A stretch of 18,521 nucleotides of DNA from Desulfobacteraceae bacterium (GCA_030611815.1 JAUWPC010000023.1:1-18521), one strand, 5' to 3'; positions 7,321-14,686 are shown, counted from the first letter of the stretch. Numbers and translations are program-made. Notes: generated from the letters alone by a model not told the origin.

Positions 7321-7620
7321 CTATTTCTCGCCAAGCCTATGCTTCCAGTACGATGGCTCCCTACTGCAGTGCATGACGGCAAGTATCAAAATGTAATGAT
7401 CCTCAATAGAATAGAGAATGGCATAAGGAAAGCGTTTGGTGAGGCAACGTCGAACGTCTTCGTCAATCACACGATATAGAAATCGATTCCCAACAATTCC
7501 TTGAATCGCGGACTCTACTTCAGCGTAGAACGCCAACCCCAATGAAGGGCTTTTCTCGGAATAATAGAGTGTAGCTTCTTTGAACTCAGCACGTGCCTCT
7601 GGGTGGAATGAGTACGTCAT
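7321..7620 (-). CDS. ParE/RelE-family toxin
   Basis: The 99-residue product starts MTYSFHPEARAEFKEATLYY and ends with strands carrying VRRCLTKRFPYAILYSIEDH and HCSREPSYWKHR. This is the usual two-helix plus beta-sheet plan of the ParE/RelE fold (plasmid stabilisation family). RelE members cut mRNA at the ribosome and ParE members poison gyrase; the sequence alone does not decide which. The ATG overlaps the antitoxin stop by four bases (ATGA), so the pair is translationally coupled. Length is normal and nothing looks broken. Confidence 0.88.
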   Translation of the reverse strand: MTYSFHPEARAEFKEATLYYSEKSPSLGLAFYAEVESAIQGIVGNRFLYRVIDEDVRRCLTKRFPYAILYSIEDHYILILAVMHCSREPSYWKHRLGEK

Positions 7621-7844
7621 TTGTCATCAAGCAATTTTCGGACGCTTTCCATGACGTCGTTACCAGGTATTGGTTTGACTTGACCGCTTCTCACTTCGTC
7701 ACGACGCCTCTTTGCCTCGGTAAGCCAAATATCTCGAACTGATTCCTGGTCGAGGCTCTCAACGAGTTTCTCAGCTAACAGTGCCCTTGCTTCGCCAGAC
7801 AGAGACATGGCCTTAGTTGCCAGTTCGTCCACAGATATGGTCAT
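7617..7844 (-). CDS. Antitoxin, addiction module protein (TIGR02574 type)
   Basis: The 75 residues have the pattern of the addiction-module antitoxin family that pairs with ParE/RelE toxins. MTISVDELATKAMSLSGEAR leads into LLAEKLVESLD, followed by W-x-x-E-A-K-R-R-R-D-E (WLTEAKRRRDE) and VMESVRKLLDD. The N-terminal helices resemble the usual DNA-binding or dimerising part and the C-terminus would wrap the toxin. GGAGGT lies eight bases before the ATG, a strong ribosome-binding site that supports this start. It is the first gene of a two-gene operon, and such antitoxins normally repress their own promoter. Confidence 0.88.
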   Translation of the reverse strand: MTISVDELATKAMSLSGEARALLAEKLVESLDQESVRDIWLTEAKRRRDEVRSGQVKPIPGNDVMESVRKLLDDK

Positions 7845-7873
7845 CGCATATTACCTCCAGAAGAAATCGGTTT

Positions 7874-7902
7874 ATTTTACAATAGTTGAGCCATGGATAC
7901 AA
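7874..7902 (-). promoter_or_regulatory. Possible promoter of the ParE toxin-antitoxin pair
   Basis: On the minus strand TTGTAT (7897-7902) and TAAAAT (7874-7879) are 17 bases apart, and the start codon follows about 30 bases downstream. The -10 is good and the -35 poor. The 188-base spacer 7845-8032 holds nothing else I can name. Confidence 0.35.
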
Positions 7903-8032
7903 GCACGCGTTCATTGTTCGTTGGGGTCGGGCCACGCTAACTTATTGAATATTTTGGCTTAACGTCCTAAGAGTAGGTGTTTTTAGGCCCTATATCGACC
8001 TTTTTAACCCCAAAATGGGCACCAATTCATTA

Positions 8033-8287
8033 TTATTCATCCTTCACCACTTCCCAATATCCCCCTTTAGCCGGTCCGATGCGGCTGACAATTCCCTGTT
8101 TTTTTAAATACCCTATGTTCTTTTCAATAGAGGTTGTGCTGATTCCAACTTTGTCAGCAATTTCGGGTATTGATATTTTCGAATTCTCTCTCATTAGGGA
8201 AATGATTTTCAGACGATTTTCACCCAACCTTTCACCCAACTTTTTCCCCGAAGCTTCTTGGATAGTTTTCTGGGTAGTATCGGCCAA
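8033..8287 (-). CDS. Winged-helix protein, C-terminal remnant of an AlbA-type regulator
   Basis: Eighty-four residues start at a TTG with an in-frame stop not far upstream. Residues 12-31 (ASGKKLGERLGENRLKIISL) are the linker found in the HATPase relic at 6134-6661. Residues 32-80 form a clear winged helix (ISIPEIADKVGISTTSIEKN, then GYLKKQGIVSRIGPAKGGYW). In full-length AlbA_2/Schlafen-type regulators this domain lies at the extreme C-terminus, so about 400 residues appear to be missing. The DNA-binding unit itself is intact and might still act as a small regulator, but a remnant is more likely. Residues 59-84 are encoded by the 80-bp repeat. Confidence 0.55.
   Translation of the reverse strand: MADTTQKTIQEASGKKLGERLGENRLKIISLMRENSKISIPEIADKVGISTTSIEKNIGYLKKQGIVSRIGPAKGGYWEVVKDE
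8034..8113. repeat. 80-bp exact repeat, copy B
   Basis: This is the second copy of 6894-6973, identical over 80 bases. Here it ends in the natural stop of the winged-helix gene (VVKDE followed by TAA), so this copy probably shows the original context. Confidence 0.9.
8196..8253. repeat. 58-bp repeat, copy B
   Basis: This copy differs from 6216-6273 at one base. It lies 82 bases from the 80-bp repeat within one reading frame, whereas in copy A the two blocks are separated by about 620 bases and are in the opposite order. Confidence 0.85.
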
Positions 8288-8333
8288 GGTTTTCTGTGAC
8301 GTGGATTAGGGTCGCCACTCTGTTGGTCATGCA

Positions 8334-8708
8334 CTATTTCTTGGGAAAATACTTTACGCCAGCAATGTTTTTAAAATCTGAATCCTGAGTCCAGATTACG
8401 GCATCGAATGTCTTCGCTGTTGCAAGAATAATGCTGTCTGCCATTGGAATACCGTGTTCCAGACTTAGTTTTGAGGCCGCAATCGCCAGCATGGCTGTTA
8501 GATCCACAACTGTTCCTTTTTGCATGGCAGCGGCTGCTTGAAGCGCCTCGTTCTCACTTGTTTCCCTGAGAACAACCTTGAAGACCTCGTATATCGTTAC
8601 CGATGGGATAACAAGCGAGGCCGTATCGTGCAAAGGGGTTATGAAATGTTTTGCATTCGGTTCGTCTGCGAAGTATGCAAGCCAGCCGGAAGAATCGACG
8701 ATATTCAT
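8334..8708 (-). CDS. vapC: VapC-like PIN-domain ribonuclease toxin
   Basis: The 124-residue protein has the PIN plan with its acidic residues in place: D5 (MNIVDSSGW), E41 (IYEVFK), D91 (PMADSIILATA) and D109/D111 (TQDSDF). These coordinate the divalent metals for RNA cleavage in VapC toxins. The length is typical and the C-terminus (VKYFPKK) is complete. Its ATG overlaps the stop of the AbrB-type antitoxin gene by four bases (ATGA), giving the usual antitoxin-first operon. Targets in VapC toxins are often tRNA or 23S rRNA; the target here cannot be inferred. Confidence 0.9.
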   Translation of the reverse strand: MNIVDSSGWLAYFADEPNAKHFITPLHDTASLVIPSVTIYEVFKVVLRETSENEALQAAAAMQKGTVVDLTAMLAIAASKLSLEHGIPMADSIILATAKTFDAVIWTQDSDFKNIAGVKYFPKK

Positions 8709-8911
8709 ACCCTATCTTCCTCTCTTTCGAATCCCGTATTTATGCCTTTCAGGAACCCGCGAAGTTCGGCAATATCTCGTTCAAGGATAAACTCGATCCG
8801 TCCGTTATATTCAATAACCTGCATCTTTTGACCAGGACGAAGATTCAATACATTCCTTACTGACTTGGGTATAACGACTTGGTATTTTGGTGATAAAGTG
8901 ACCGTTTGCAT
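8705..8911 (-). CDS. vapB: VapB-like AbrB/SpoVT-family antitoxin
   Basis: The N-terminal swapped-hairpin DNA-binding motif is clear: MQTVTLSPKYQVVIPKSVRN then LRPGQKMQVIEYNGRIEFIL. The C-terminal tail (RGFLKGINTGFEREEDRV) would bind the toxin. I place the start at the ATG at 8911 rather than the in-frame ATG at 8917. The strong GGAGG ends only one base before the latter but seven bases before the former. The length is then 68 residues, normal for the family. A promoter and an inverted repeat lie directly upstream, consistent with autorepression. Confidence 0.88.
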   Translation of the reverse strand: MQTVTLSPKYQVVIPKSVRNVLNLRPGQKMQVIEYNGRIEFILERDIAELRGFLKGINTGFEREEDRV

Positions 8912-8927
8912 AACCATGCCTCCATCG

Positions 8928-8947
8928 ATTGTAGTTTGTATTACAAT
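8928..8947. promoter_or_regulatory. Inverted repeat, probable VapB operator
   Basis: ATTGTA (8928-8933) and TACAAT (8942-8947) are perfect inverted arms with an eight-base spacer. They overlap the -10 of the vapBC promoter, a natural place for binding of VapB or the VapBC complex. Confidence 0.5.
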
Positions 8948-8972
8948 AACATGATCGATATGATTTTGTCAA
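8943..8972 (-). promoter_or_regulatory. Promoter of vapBC
   Basis: On the minus strand a perfect TTGACA -35 (8967-8972) is followed after 18 bases by TATTGT (8943-8948). The start codon lies about 30 bases downstream. This is the best sigma-70-like promoter in the window. Confidence 0.6.
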
Positions 8973-9068
8973 CTTATTAAAGGCGGTTCACCGGAGGCGG
9001 GTGAAAGCTGAGATGCTTCAAACGGTCGCCGCGTCTATCCGTCCGAGTGCAACCGTCTTGTTGGGAGA

Positions 9069-9293
9069 TCATGATTCCTCGTCATCAGTCATATACTCCC
9101 ACATCTCATTTTGGTGTAACCAGATGGGATCTGCATTCCTCCGGATGAACTCGTCCTCATCCATACCATCAATGGTTTGTGGCCGCTTAACTCGCTTCTG
9201 TTTCCCGTTGATAAATATGGTCATGTACTCCTTCTGCCGCCGCTTTTTTTCCGCCTTTTCAGCGGCACTGAGTTTTCGTCTACGCTTCGCCAT
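9069..9293 (-). CDS. Small basic conserved hypothetical protein
   Basis: The 74-residue product starts MAKRRRKLSAAEKAEKKRRQ, a highly basic helix. It continues YMTIFINGKQKRVKRP and ends in an acidic part with DEFIRRNADPIWLHQNEMWE. I remember this as a family of unknown function often directly following a small zinc-ribbon gene in sulfate-reducer-like genomes, exactly as here. The ATG lies nine bases after the zinc-ribbon stop, with TAAGGG as a possible ribosome-binding site. The basic head suggests nucleic-acid or ribosome contact, but that is a guess. Confidence 0.65.
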   Translation of the reverse strand: MAKRRRKLSAAEKAEKKRRQKEYMTIFINGKQKRVKRPQTIDGMDEDEFIRRNADPIWLHQNEMWEYMTDDEES

Positions 9294-9302
9294 GACAGAC
9301 CC

Positions 9303-9565
9303 TTAGCTTTTGGGAATCCTCCAGTACTTGATCCCCGCAGCTCCTTCCTGACATTCGGGACATCGCCTTTCGTACATGTCGGATCCATTTGTTCCATAAA
9401 CATAGCCACAGTGGTACACTCGGTCTTGTACGCATACTGCCCATGATCGGTCCCCGGAACGCCGCAATGACCGCAGCACTGCTGGCAGTTAGGATTCAGG
9501 TAGCCGATTTCTACGGACTCGCCGCTCCCTTCCTGCCATTCAATTTGCATATCGATGTCGTTCAT
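9303..9565 (-). pseudogene. Zinc-ribbon protein broken by a one-base frameshift
   Basis: From the ATG at 9565 the frame reads MNDIDMQIEWQEGSGESVEI, then NPNCQQCCGHCGVPGTD and QYAYKTEC. The continuation in the same frame is unlike a protein. The adjacent frame reads YHCGYVYGTNGSDMYERRC then CPECQEGAAGIKYWRIPKS and stops at 9303, nine bases before the next gene. Restoring one T near 9415-9416 would join the two as TECYHCGYVYG...RRCPECQEG, with two CxxC knuckles of a zinc ribbon, about 88 residues long. The gene is either truly broken or carries a sequencing or assembly error. GAG before the ATG can serve as ribosome-binding site. Confidence 0.65.
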
Positions 9566-9599
9566 ATTGATCTCATCTCCCAACCAGTAAGTAAACAAT

Positions 9600-9639
9600 T
9601 TCTGGATAAATACGATTTCTGAAAATGCTTGCGAAGCCG
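9600..9639. repeat. 40-bp direct repeat, right copy
   Basis: It is identical to 5694-5733 and in the same orientation. It lies in the spacer between the recombinase-like gene, whose stop codon at 9641 is one base away, and the zinc-ribbon gene. This context looks original and the left copy looks derived. Confidence 0.85.
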
Positions 9640-9640
9640 C

Positions 9641-10051
9641 TTACCGTAAGCCCTTCATAGCTTTTTCATTGACGATACCTTTCTCAGTTGCGAGAAAGGC
9701 GAAAAATTTCTTGAGCGCTACCCTAAGCTGATCTGGGGTGGTTGAATCCCAGACTTTCCGTTTCCACCACTTTTTGAAATGCGTATTGACCATTCCGCGA
9801 GTGATCTCTTCGATACTCTCGACATCGGTCTGCCGGCAGGTGAAATCGATAAACAGATCGATGATGGTAGAGTGATTTCGAGCGGTTCTTTCAGTATATT
9901 TTTCCAGCAGGTATTCGTAAAATTCCTCATTGAGCTGGACCAATTGGCGGCGAAACGGTTCCCTTTTCTTTTCAGCTTCCTCCACCAGCTTGAAATATTC
10001 CTCAACCTTATCGCCTGGAATAGCTACTTTTCCAGTGTAGACCTTGGCCAT
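9641..10051 (-). CDS. Solo core-binding-domain protein related to tyrosine recombinases
   Basis: The 136 residues begin MAKVYTGKVAIPGDKVEEYF. They contain the helical SAM-like pattern of phage-integrase N-terminal core-binding domains: LLEKYTERTARNHSTIIDLF, then VNTHFKKWWKRKV and LRVALKKFFAFLATEKGIV. No catalytic domain (R...HxxR...Y) follows, as the frame stops after NEKAMKGLR with the 40-bp repeat next. It is therefore either a truncated integrase or a stand-alone DNA-binding protein; such short forms exist. GGGAG lies nine bases before the ATG. Its position beside the repeat suggests a link with recombination there. Confidence 0.6.
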   Translation of the reverse strand: MAKVYTGKVAIPGDKVEEYFKLVEEAEKKREPFRRQLVQLNEEFYEYLLEKYTERTARNHSTIIDLFIDFTCRQTDVESIEEITRGMVNTHFKKWWKRKVWDSTTPDQLRVALKKFFAFLATEKGIVNEKAMKGLR

Positions 10052-10227
10052 ATCCTTGTCTCCCTATAGTCTTGTTCATTATTTATGCACAGAACATATG
10101 GCATTCGCATAATGTGAACCAGTCCTTCTCTACCCCAAACCTATATATGGCGTCTTTAAGTCGTCCAGATGCCCCATCAGCGTCTGCCTTCCTTCTGTTT
10201 TCCAAAAACGATCCTGAAAATCTGCGT

Positions 10228-12957
10228 TCATCTGCGTACCATAAGCTTCAGGGCCGGGGGGAGGACCAAGAGGCACGCCAACATGCCCATCAGCGATCCA
10301 AGGACCATGACTCCCCCTAAGCTTGCCAGTCCCCGGTGGTGGGCGAAGAGGAGGCCGCCGAAACCGATCATGGTGGTTGCGAAGCTCAGGGCCACGGCCG
10401 TTGGGGTGCTTGTATGAAACAGACCTTTTTTGTCTGACTGGGTGCGATTATCCTCGGGCGTGGTTTGAAGCTCCCTCCACCGTGCCAAAAGATGGACGCC
10501 CCCATCCACGCCGATGGCAATAAGGATCGGAATGGCAAAGAAATTGGCCAAGTTAAAGTGCAGACCAAACCAGCCCATAAGCTCGAGAAGCCATAGCATG
10601 CTTACGCCCAAAGGTAAAATAGTTAGAAACACATAGCGAAAAGAGCGTGAGTAGAGCCACAAAATGAGGGCCACTAAAACGATGGTCAGTCCTGCGGCGA
10701 AAAGAAAGGTCCTGTGCATCATACGGGCTGACTCAAGCACGCCCACGGGAACGCCGCTTACATCGGGGTCTACACGACGCAACTCCAAGACAAAGTGTTC
10801 CAGGGCGTCAAAGTCCCAGACATCTCCCTTTGGAATAGCCTTTATTTGATAGGAGCCGTCTTTGCCCACATAGAGATCTCTGATTGATGGAGGGAGGTCC
10901 TTAGGTGTCACTGATTTGGCAGACAGCCATAGTTTTAACTGCTTAAGCGATTTCTCTATATCCCTGCCCAAACCGGTCTGAAGGCCCTTAAGGAGCCTTG
11001 CCCTTTTTCTGTCCTGCTCAAGCAGCCCGGAGGCCGACCTGATGTATTCCAGATCCTGATCAATCTGGGCAAGTTCCGAACCGGCTCCGGCGGCAAATAA
11101 TTTTTCCTCCAATCCTTCTAATGCGTAGGAGAGTTGGGACAAAGCCCTAATCAATCGTTCCGGATTGAGGGTAGGGTAGGGTAGGGGATTGGCCGGAATA
11201 TGTTCCAATGCTTTGGCTGCCTCTTCATATATGGCCGATTTTCGGGCCTGTTTTGTCGGGATAAAATCGAGGACGCTTTCCACCTTCCCCACGGAGGGGA
11301 TAGCCTTCAAGGTCTTAGTTAAGCGCTTAACATCTTTAAGATTGTCGGCAGTAAGAATAGCATACCAGGTGGATTCATCCGATGCCTCAATCAGGATCCT
11401 TTCGTATTCTACAGATTCAAGGCCTCTGGCCTGAAGTTCTAACAGATTGTAGTTGAAACGCACCTTTAAAAGCCCCGGAAGTCCGGCCAAGGTTATGGCA
11501 GCGAGGATTAAAAGTGTCCATCCGGGTCTTATTGAGAGACGTTCGAGGAAGGGGAGGGCGGTTACCTTAGGGACTGACGAAGGGAAGAGCTTTCTCCTCC
11601 CGGCAATTAACAACATGGCAGGAAGTACCGTCATCATGGACAAGAGGCAGAGAAGCACACCTGTTCCACCGATGAGACCCAATTCAGCTAATCCGATAAA
11701 GTCAGCCCCGAGGACCGAATAAAAGGCGCAAACCGATGTGATTGCGGCCAGAATTATGCCGGGGCCGGTCCTGAAAATGGTAGTGCGGACCGCATCGTCT
11801 ACGCTTAAACCGCTCTTGTTGGCCTCAACGTAGCGCATAACCATGTGAATCCCGAAATCTACACCAATGCCTACCAACACTAAGGCAAAAATAATGGACA
11901 ATAGATTCAGCTCGCCTACCGTTATGGTGGCAAACCCAAAGCTCCAGGCTATGGCCATTATTAAGGATATCAAGAGTAGGAAAGGCCTTAGCCATCCATG
12001 GAGTATGGCCGTGAACAGGATCGCAATAAGGGCCACTGCAATTAAGGCTGCCCTGGTCATGTCCCTGTCCGTGGTTTCCATCTCATCGGCCTGGAGGGCT
12101 GGTCTCCCCGTAAGACCAGCCTCGATGTCAGGGAATTCCGCTTGTGTGGCTTCAATGGCCTGGCGCACCATCTGGAGGGGTTTGCGTATAACATCCATGG
12201 TACTGAAATCCTTATCTGGCAGAAGACGCATGACCAGCAGCTTGCCGGAAGAGGTAAAGAAATAGCGGCTCCCGGACTGAGACAGATCGAACACGGACTG
12301 GTATGTCGCCTTTTCCAACAGGATATCATCCATATTCTTGAGGAAATCCTTCAATACATAAAGGGCCTGCCCCATAATTACCGGATCCATATCAGGGGCG
12401 CTCCCTTCCATCCCGCCCGCCTCGCCATGGCGGGCAGGTCCCCCTACGAGCCGGGCCACCATTTCAAGAAAACCGGATAAGGACCCGTCTCTGATCCAGG
12501 TGTCTATGAAAGGGGTGAGGAAGAGAATGGTCTTGGAGAGGGCTTCCGCCTCTTGAGGGGAAGCAAAAAGGAGCGCGCCGCTGCCCAGATCCTCTGCTGA
12601 GATACGGTAGTAGACGGCCTGAATAAGGTCCTGGTGTTGGGCAAGGCGGCGGTTAAGGGCTTCTGCAAATTGTATGGCCTTCTTTTTCCCAGCTTCGGTT
12701 CCACCGGTCTTTATGACAACATAGAGATATTCCTGATCTCCGAAGTTCTTGAGATGCTCTATATACCTTTTTTGAAAGGGCACATCAGGGGATACAAGTT
12801 TGTCCTGGTCGCTGTTCAAGCGAAGGAAGAGGAAGGAGAGCGAAGCCGATATTATGGCTAATATCAGGCCTGCCGCAATGACGGCGCCGGGATGGGCGGA
12901 TACGAGGCGCCAGAGCGAGGTTAAGAGGCCTTCCTGGAGTTGTTTTCGAATGCTCAT
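10228..12957 (-). CDS. hpnN: HpnN-type RND transporter for hopanoids
   Basis: The 909-residue MMPL/RND-family protein has the duplicated plan. A first membrane helix (about 23-47) is followed by a large periplasmic domain (48-300) and a helix bundle (301-455) with GIGVDFGIHM (363-372). The second half repeats this: helix near 478-497, periplasmic domain (500-748), final bundle with AIGVDGGVHLL (814-824). The FNYNLLELQARGLESVEYER stretch after the seventh helix is typical of hopanoid-associated HpnN. In known cases HpnN moves hopanoids from the inner to the outer membrane. Its ATG overlaps the upstream aminotransferase stop by four bases, so the genes are coupled. Oddity: residues 175-181 are encoded by a GC-rich palindrome that looks inserted in frame. 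Confidence 0.88.
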   Translation of the reverse strand: MSIRKQLQEGLLTSLWRLVSAHPGAVIAAGLILAIISASLSFLFLRLNSDQDKLVSPDVPFQKRYIEHLKNFGDQEYLYVVIKTGGTEAGKKKAIQFAEALNRRLAQHQDLIQAVYYRISAEDLGSGALLFASPQEAEALSKTILFLTPFIDTWIRDGSLSGFLEMVARLVGGPARHGEAGGMEGSAPDMDPVIMGQALYVLKDFLKNMDDILLEKATYQSVFDLSQSGSRYFFTSSGKLLVMRLLPDKDFSTMDVIRKPLQMVRQAIEATQAEFPDIEAGLTGRPALQADEMETTDRDMTRAALIAVALIAILFTAILHGWLRPFLLLISLIMAIAWSFGFATITVGELNLLSIIFALVLVGIGVDFGIHMVMRYVEANKSGLSVDDAVRTTIFRTGPGIILAAITSVCAFYSVLGADFIGLAELGLIGGTGVLLCLLSMMTVLPAMLLIAGRRKLFPSSVPKVTALPFLERLSIRPGWTLLILAAITLAGLPGLLKVRFNYNLLELQARGLESVEYERILIEASDESTWYAILTADNLKDVKRLTKTLKAIPSVGKVESVLDFIPTKQARKSAIYEEAAKALEHIPANPLPYPTLNPERLIRALSQLSYALEGLEEKLFAAGAGSELAQIDQDLEYIRSASGLLEQDRKRARLLKGLQTGLGRDIEKSLKQLKLWLSAKSVTPKDLPPSIRDLYVGKDGSYQIKAIPKGDVWDFDALEHFVLELRRVDPDVSGVPVGVLESARMMHRTFLFAAGLTIVLVALILWLYSRSFRYVFLTILPLGVSMLWLLELMGWFGLHFNLANFFAIPILIAIGVDGGVHLLARWRELQTTPEDNRTQSDKKGLFHTSTPTAVALSFATTMIGFGGLLFAHHRGLASLGGVMVLGSLMGMLACLLVLPPALKLMVRR
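12415..12435. repeat. GC-rich palindrome inside hpnN
   Basis: GCCCGCC (12415-12421) and GGCGGGC (12429-12435) are perfect seven-base arms around TCGCCAT. The encoded ARHGEAG stretch lies in a low-complexity, Gly-rich part of the first periplasmic domain. It resembles REP-type intergenic palindromes that have entered a coding frame. Confidence 0.6.
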
Positions 12958-14330
12958 GCGGTTTTTGCGGTGCGAAGACCTAAGTTCTTGACCGTTGTCC
13001 AGGCAGAGCCGGGGAATTTGTGGGCATCCTTAAGGACTTTATCCATGGCCTCAAGAAAGCAATCGGCATCGGCATTATCAATAATCAATGGTGGGAGTAT
13101 CTTCACAGTGTCTAATCCGTGCCCGGCGACCTGGGTCAGGATATTATGTTTTTCCAAAAGGGGGATGGTAATCATCTGGCAAAAGAGTTCTTCATTCATT
13201 TTGTGAAGGAGTTTCCAGCCGGTCTTAAGGGTAAATGACTTAGGCGCGCCAAACTGTATTCCGATCATGAGACCTTTTCCGCGGATTTCGTGGAGTAGTT
13301 CGTAACGTCCGGCCAAGTTTTTTAGACCGTTCATGAGATATTCGCCCATCCGGGCCGAACGTTCGATCAGGTTTTCCTGCTCGAGCACATGAAGCGTGGC
13401 AAGTCCGGCGGCCATGGCCAGGTCATTTTGCCCGAAGGTGTTGGAATGGGCGAAACACCGGTCCATGCTGTCAAAGACCTTAGAATGGATCTCCCGCCTG
13501 GTGATAATGGCTCCTAACGGGATATAACCCCCTGAGAGGGCCTTGGAAACAACTAACAGATCCGGGACAACATCCCAGTGATCTAAGGCAAACATGCGGC
13601 CCGTGCGGCCGAGACCGGTCTGGACCTCGTCGGCGATAAGAAGGGCCCCGTATTCATCGCACAAGCGCCGTACGCCCGGCAGGTAGTCGTCGTCAGGGAT
13701 GAATACGCCCTTGCCCTGAATCGGCTCAACAATAAACGCGGCCACGTCCCTGCCTGAAAGGGCGGACTCCAGGGCGTCCAGATCATTGAAAGGAACGGGG
13801 ATGCAGCCGGGCAGGAGCGGTTCGTTACGCCCCCTGAATTCCTCGTTGCCATTCACAGAAAGGGCTCCTAAGGTCAGCCCGTGAAATGCCCGGTCACAAT
13901 AGACTACCTTGCTTTTTCCTGTGGCCTGTCTCGCAAATTTGAGCGCTCCTTCCACCCCTTCAGACCCTGAATTGGTGAAAAACACCGCTTCCAGGTCCCC
14001 CGGGGCGATACGGGCCAGTGCCTCGGCCAAAAGCCCGGAAACGGTCCCCACATCCATCTGGACCATGCTCGGCGGTCCGGTCTCCATCATGTCACGCAGG
14101 ACCTGGGCCACTAAGGGATGGTTGCGCCCGATGCTGAAAACGCCAAACCCGGCTAAGAAATCGAGGACCTCCCTGCCGTTTTCGTCTGTAAGCCGTGCCC
14201 CTTTTGCTGAGGTATAGTTGCGATTGAATCCGATTACCTCCAATACCCGCACAAATTGAGGGTTCACGTATTGACGGTGCAGATCATAGGTTTCTTTAAC
14301 ACGGCTCTTTATGATAGATGCAATATCCAT
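12954..14330 (-). CDS. hpnO: Class III PLP aminotransferase, HpnO-like
   Basis: The 458-residue protein has the class III landmarks: NSGSEGVEGALKFAR (120-134, phosphate cup), FHGLTLGALS (149-158), ADEVQTGLGRTG with D234 for the pyridine nitrogen, and K263 in VVSKALSGGY as Schiff-base lysine. It is close to acetylornithine/ornithine-type aminotransferases. Its direct coupling to hpnN and nearby hpnB point to HpnO, which makes the amino group of aminobacteriohopanetriol; that assignment is by context. No Shine-Dalgarno is visible: the bases before the ATG are AAATAATT and then one arm of a 22-bp inverted repeat. Translation may therefore be weak or altered. The N-terminal 30 residues are helical and fit the family. 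Confidence 0.8.
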   Translation of the reverse strand: MDIASIIKSRVKETYDLHRQYVNPQFVRVLEVIGFNRNYTSAKGARLTDENGREVLDFLAGFGVFSIGRNHPLVAQVLRDMMETGPPSMVQMDVGTVSGLLAEALARIAPGDLEAVFFTNSGSEGVEGALKFARQATGKSKVVYCDRAFHGLTLGALSVNGNEEFRGRNEPLLPGCIPVPFNDLDALESALSGRDVAAFIVEPIQGKGVFIPDDDYLPGVRRLCDEYGALLIADEVQTGLGRTGRMFALDHWDVVPDLLVVSKALSGGYIPLGAIITRREIHSKVFDSMDRCFAHSNTFGQNDLAMAAGLATLHVLEQENLIERSARMGEYLMNGLKNLAGRYELLHEIRGKGLMIGIQFGAPKSFTLKTGWKLLHKMNEELFCQMITIPLLEKHNILTQVAGHGLDTVKILPPLIIDNADADCFLEAMDKVLKDAHKFPGSAWTTVKNLGLRTAKTA

Positions 14331-14407
14331 AATTATTTAGTTTGAAGTGCCTAAAGTTAAAGGTGTTGTTTGACATTTCTAAATAGTGCCTGGACGAAAT
14401 AACTTCT

Positions 14408-14686
14408 CTATTTCATACTCCTAATCATAATCGTAATCTTACTCAAAACGATTATGATTAAGAGTACGATTAAGAGTATGAATCCAAAAACAAAATAATA
14501 AACGGTTCCAGAACAAGGTGTTTGTCGAGTCCCGCCTGTAAGCGGGACTTGGGTAAATCGAGGCGGACAAACCGGTCGAAATTCTTGACTTTCTGTTGCG
14601 AGTGTTTTTTTGGCCTGGTTTATCTTGGAGGCCTTGATGAAGCCAGTCCTCTTAAAAAAGTCACGAAGTTCCTTAACTTTAGGCAC
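14408..14686 (-). CDS. Doubtful small protein with one membrane helix
   Basis: A GTG-initiated frame of 92 codons spans most of the palindrome-rich stretch. Its start (MPKVKELRDFFKRTGFIKAS) is coded by the inverted-repeat arm. The middle (PRFTQVPLTGGTRQTP) is coded by a hairpin and the hydrophobic end (VFGFILLIVLLIIIVLSK) by AT-rich inverted repeats. This makes a chance frame more likely than a gene, although a single-helix membrane peptide cannot be excluded. There is no clear ribosome-binding site and no family I recognise. Confidence 0.2.
   Translation of the reverse strand: MPKVKELRDFFKRTGFIKASKINQAKKTLATESQEFRPVCPPRFTQVPLTGGTRQTPCSGTVYYFVFGFILLIVLLIIIVLSKITIMIRSMK
14413..14481. repeat. 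Nested AT-rich inverted repeats
   Basis: TAATCATAATCGT (14422-14434) pairs perfectly with ACGATTATGATTA (14448-14460) around a 13-base loop. Outside it TCATACTC (14413-14420) pairs with GAGTATGA (14474-14481). A direct GATTAAGAGTA duplication makes the right arm redundant, giving alternative foldings. Confidence 0.8.
14520..14572. repeat. Two-tier hairpin
   Basis: GTTTGTC (14520-14526) pairs with GACAAAC (14566-14572). Inside it AGTCCCGC (14528-14535) pairs with GCGGGACT (14542-14549) around CTGTAA. It is a compact, REP-like structure within the inverted-repeat element. Confidence 0.75.

Noticed and set aside
9221..9598. 125-residue protein from the unshifted frame over the zinc-ribbon gene
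   Set aside because: Its second half is the out-of-frame reading of the CxxC-containing end and its last part overlaps the next gene; a frameshifted zinc ribbon explains the region better.
10200..10245. Possible terminator after hpnN
   Set aside because: There is a short tandem TCTGCGT-type repeat but no stem followed by a T-run on the minus strand.
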